Origin: Pseudomonadota bacterium
GTDB taxonomy: Bacteria > Pseudomonadota > Gammaproteobacteria > Burkholderiales > Thiobacillaceae
Reading direction: 5' to 3'
Length of the DNA stretch: 8,126 nt
Assembly: GCA_021802595.1 (NCBI GenBank)
Contig: JAJZRT010000068.1
Location: 2,914-11,039, forward strand
The notes under the pieces: model-generated
What the model saw: only the letters and a program-made list of their open reading frames with translations
Database searches by the model: none
Told to the model about the DNA's origin: nothing
Made by a program: the position numbers and the translations under genes
Shown here: positions 6,276-8,126 of the stretch, one piece after another
Numbering within the stretch: position 1 is the first letter of the stretch
How the letters are laid out: each line of letters starts with the position of its first letter

Positions 6276-6295
6276 CATGCATGCCGGCATGCATG
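6276..6295. repeat. Perfect 20-bp palindrome just downstream of ispH
   Basis: CATGCATGCC followed by GGCATGCATG is an exact inverted repeat without a loop, three bases beyond the ispH TGA. It can form a 3'-end hairpin for the ispH operon transcript. After it the - strand reads CGGCTTAATCGTTTC, with no clear U-tract, so a strong intrinsic terminator is not supported; 3'-end protection, a poor terminator or a protein-binding site are alternatives. Confidence 0.55.
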
Positions 6296-6298
6296 GCA

Positions 6299-7255
6299 TC
6301 AGCGATTCTTGTGGGCGGTTTCTGTGGTGTCAGCCAGGCCTTTTGGCAGCGGGAACCCCACGTTTTCTTCAGCGCCCTTCAAGTGAGTAACCTGTCCTGC
6401 CCCGGATCGGGTCAGACATGCGATGACGTCCTGTACCAGCACCTCGGGGGCGGAAGCGCCGGCCGTCACGCCGACATGCTGCTTGCCCTCCACCCACTGC
6501 GGGTCGATTTCGCCGGCGTTGTCGACCATGTAGGCGGGCACGCCCAGGTTTTCGGCCACTTCCCTCAGGCGGTTCGAATTCGAACTGGTCGGCGACCCCA
6601 CCACGATCACCACGTCGCTTTCCGCGGCAAGTTTCTTGACGGCGTCCTGGCGGTTCTGTGTGGCGTAGCAGATGTCGTCCTTTTTCGGGCCGGCGATATT
6701 CGGGAAGCGCGCGCGCAGGGCCTCGACCACGCGCGCGGCGTCGTCGACCGACAGTGTGGTCTGGGTGACGTAGGCGAGTTTGCCGGGATCGCTGACGCAC
6801 AGCGCGGCGACGTCCTCCGGCGTTTCGACCAGGTACATGCCGCCGTTCGACTGGCCCAGGGTGCCTTCGACTTCGGGGTGCCCCTTGTGGCCGATCATCA
6901 CGATCTCGAAACCCTTGTCGCGCATCCTGCTGACTTCGACGTGGACCTTGGTGACCAGCGGGCAGGTGGCGTCGAACACGTTCAGCCCACGTGCCTCGGC
7001 CTCCAGGCGCACGGCCTGCGACACGCCGTGCGCGCTGAAGATGACGGTGGCGCCGGTGGGCACTTCGGCCAGTTCCTCGACGAAGATCGCGCCCTTGGCC
7101 TTGAGGTCATTGACGACGAAGGTGTTGTGCACGACTTCGTGGCGCACGTAGATCGGTGCGCCGAATTTTTCCAGGGCACGCTCGACGATGGCGATGGCGC
7201 GATCGACGCCGGCACAGAAGCCGCGCGGGTTGGCAAGCAGGATGGTGGGGGTCAT
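6299..7255 (-). CDS. ispH: IspH, 4-hydroxy-3-methylbut-2-enyl diphosphate reductase (LytB)
   Basis: Last enzyme of the MEP isoprenoid pathway: a cytoplasmic [4Fe-4S] protein that reduces HMBPP to IPP and DMAPP. It is 318 residues, against 316 in E. coli. The three cluster cysteines are present: C14 in [11 protein letters not shown]98 in [10 protein letters not shown] and C196 in [11 protein letters not shown]. Substrate and proton-relay motifs are intact: HEVVHN (H43), GHPEVEG (H126, E128), [16 protein letters not shown] and [10 protein letters not shown]. The start at 7255 is chosen because [16 protein letters not shown] aligns with known N-termini and GGAA stands 5 bases before it; the 14 extra in-frame codons upstream overlap the end of fkpB. 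It lies 13 bases after fkpB and is probably the last gene of an (ileS)-lspA-fkpB-ispH operon. The convergent layout with pilE is the same as in Pseudomonas. Confidence 0.97.
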   Translation of the reverse strand: MTPTILLANPRGFCAGVDRAIAIVERALEKFGAPIYVRHEVVHNTFVVNDLKAKGAIFVEELAEVPTGATVIFSAHGVSQAVRLEAEARGLNVFDATCPLVTKVHVEVSRMRDKGFEIVMIGHKGHPEVEGTLGQSNGGMYLVETPEDVAALCVSDPGKLAYVTQTTLSVDDAARVVEALRARFPNIAGPKKDDICYATQNRQDAVKKLAAESDVVIVVGSPTSSNSNRLREVAENLGVPAYMVDNAGEIDPQWVEGKQHVGVTAGASAPEVLVQDVIACLTRSGAGQVTHLKGAEENVGFPLPKGLADTTETAHKNR

Positions 7256-7268
7256 GGGCGTTCCAGTG

Positions 7269-7706
7269 TCACAGGATGCGGTCGATTTCCACTTCAAATT
7301 CGATCGATAGGTCGGCGAGCGGATGGTTGAAGTCGACCTTCACCGCGTCGCCGCCGATTTCCAGGATGCGGCCGGCCAGCGTCTGGCCATTGGGCATGGA
7401 AAATTCGACCAGCTGGTCGACCGCTAATTCCAGGTCGGTTGGCAGGTCGGCATTCGGCAGCGTCTGGATCAGCTCGGGCTGGCTCAAGCCAAAGGCCTGC
7501 CAAGGTTCGAGCAGGAATACGTGGCGTTCGCCGGGAACGAGATCGATCAGCCACTGCTCCAGCGACGGCGCCAGGGTGCCGTCGCCGAGCGTCACGGTTT
7601 CGGGTTCGGCGTCATCGAAGTTGGACACGATGTCGTCGCCACCGCGCGGGCGCAGGGCATAGCGCAGTTGCAGCGTATCGCCTGCGGCGACGGCAGGTGC
7701 ATTCAT
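7269..7706 (-). CDS. fkpB: FkpB (SlpA), FKBP-type peptidyl-prolyl cis-trans isomerase
   Basis: Cytoplasmic SlpA-type FKBP of 145 residues (E. coli FkpB has 149), a prolyl isomerase/chaperone with an inserted IF domain. Domain order: N-terminal FKBP strands ([12 protein letters not shown], 9-20), the [21 protein letters not shown] block (about 40-60), [18 protein letters not shown] (67-84) leading into the IF insert, then the hallmark [18 protein letters not shown] (125-142) that closes the fold. The start ATG at 7706 overlaps the lspA stop in an ATGA, so the two are translationally coupled. The open frame continues upstream through lspA in another frame, but that part is shadow. The frequent partnership of fkpB with lspA and ispH is conserved; why it sits there is not known. 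Confidence 0.95.
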   Translation of the reverse strand: MNAPAVAAGDTLQLRYALRPRGGDDIVSNFDDAEPETVTLGDGTLAPSLEQWLIDLVPGERHVFLLEPWQAFGLSQPELIQTLPNADLPTDLELAVDQLVEFSMPNGQTLAGRILEIGGDAVKVDFNHPLADLSIEFEVEIDRIL

Positions 7707-8126
7707 GGCTTGCTGGTGGCGTGCTTGCCGTGCAGACTGTCCCAGATCAGCAGGGCGGCGCCGACGGTGATGGCGGAGTCTGCGACGTTGAAGGCCGGCC
7801 AGGCGAAACTTTTGTAGTGGAAATACAGGAAGTCCACCACATGGCCGAGCACCACGCGGTCGATCGCGTTGCCGAGGGCGCCACCGAGCACCAGCGCCAG
7901 CGCAAAGGCCAGGCGCGACTCGTGCGCATGGCTTTTCAGCAGGCGGACGATGATCACGGTGGCGATGACGCCCACCGCAACGAAGAACCAGCGTTGCCAG
8001 CCGCCCGCGTTGGCCAGGAAGCTGAATGCCGCGCCGGTGTTGTGCACCCGCACCAGCGAAAAGAACGGCAGTACCGGGATGGCTTCCTGGTAGTCGAGCG
8101 TGGACGACACCCACCATTTGGTCAGG
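7703..8126 (-). CDS. lspA: LspA, lipoprotein signal peptidase (5'-truncated by window edge)
   Basis: Inner-membrane aspartic peptidase (signal peptidase II) that removes the signal peptide of diacylglyceryl-modified prolipoproteins. 140 residues are visible; the start and first membrane segment lie beyond the window, since the frame is open to the edge with LTKWWV, which matches the DxxTK region after the first helix. A GTG at 8110 is internal. Conserved blocks are [33 protein letters not shown] and [15 protein letters not shown]; the two catalytic aspartates are encoded at 7859-7861 (IDR) and 7778-7780 (ADS). Three hydrophobic segments remain visible. The TGA overlaps the fkpB ATG by 4 bases. 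In this neighbourhood ileS is expected immediately upstream, outside the window. Confidence 0.96.
   Translation of the reverse strand, partial: LTKWWVSSTLDYQEAIPVLPFFSLVRVHNTGAAFSFLANAGGWQRWFFVAVGVIATVIIVRLLKSHAHESRLAFALALVLGGALGNAIDRVVLGHVVDFLYFHYKSFAWPAFNVADSAITVGAALLIWDSLHGKHATSKP

Noticed and set aside
6281..7330. 349-codon + strand frame antisense to ispH
   Set aside because: It lies entirely against the well-conserved ispH and the end of fkpB, has no ribosome binding site, and starts inside the palindrome. It is a shadow.

Overview
The window (about 60% G+C by eye, tightly packed on both strands) looks like a betaproteobacterial chromosome. This rests on the pil gene order, the lspA-fkpB-ispH order, a PEP-CTERM protein and REP-like palindromes. 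The genus cannot be read from the sequence.

Left arm, + strand (1-5744): the distal part of a type IV pilus minor-pilin/adhesin operon. It holds pilW (5' end outside the window), pilX, pilY1, a pilY2-like gene and pilE, with gaps of 3, 17, 9 and 17 bases. Together they encode the pilus-tip priming complex (PilW, PilX, PilE), the large tip adhesin/mechanosensor PilY1 and its small accessory protein. PilY1 has a complete C-terminal beta-propeller with an EF-hand-like calcium loop, a second such loop near the C-terminus, and an N-terminal von Willebrand A-like region whose metal-site residues look substituted. PilW carries a similar acidic loop.

Right arm, - strand (6299-8126): ispH, fkpB and lspA (5' end outside), a housekeeping operon for isoprenoid synthesis, an FKBP-type prolyl isomerase and lipoprotein signal peptidase. 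The two arms converge, as in the Pseudomonas aeruginosa pilE/lytB (ispH) locus.

Junction (5745-6298): this non-conserved stretch is the most interesting part. It holds a 58-codon gene on the - strand (5782-5958) that consists almost only of a signal peptide plus a PEP-CTERM sorting tail, with about ten residues between them. Upstream is a strong Shine-Dalgarno sequence and, about 75 bases before the start codon (predicted leader), a near-perfect sigma-54 (-24/-12) promoter. Beyond the promoter lies a pair of inverted REP-like palindromes, and next to the ispH stop a perfect 20-bp palindrome. The most economical reading is an RpoN-controlled, exosortase-sorted surface microprotein, probably belonging to an exopolysaccharide/floc programme, lodged in the spacer between a pilus operon and a housekeeping operon. 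No exosortase or PrsK/PrsR regulator is in the window, so that link is inference.
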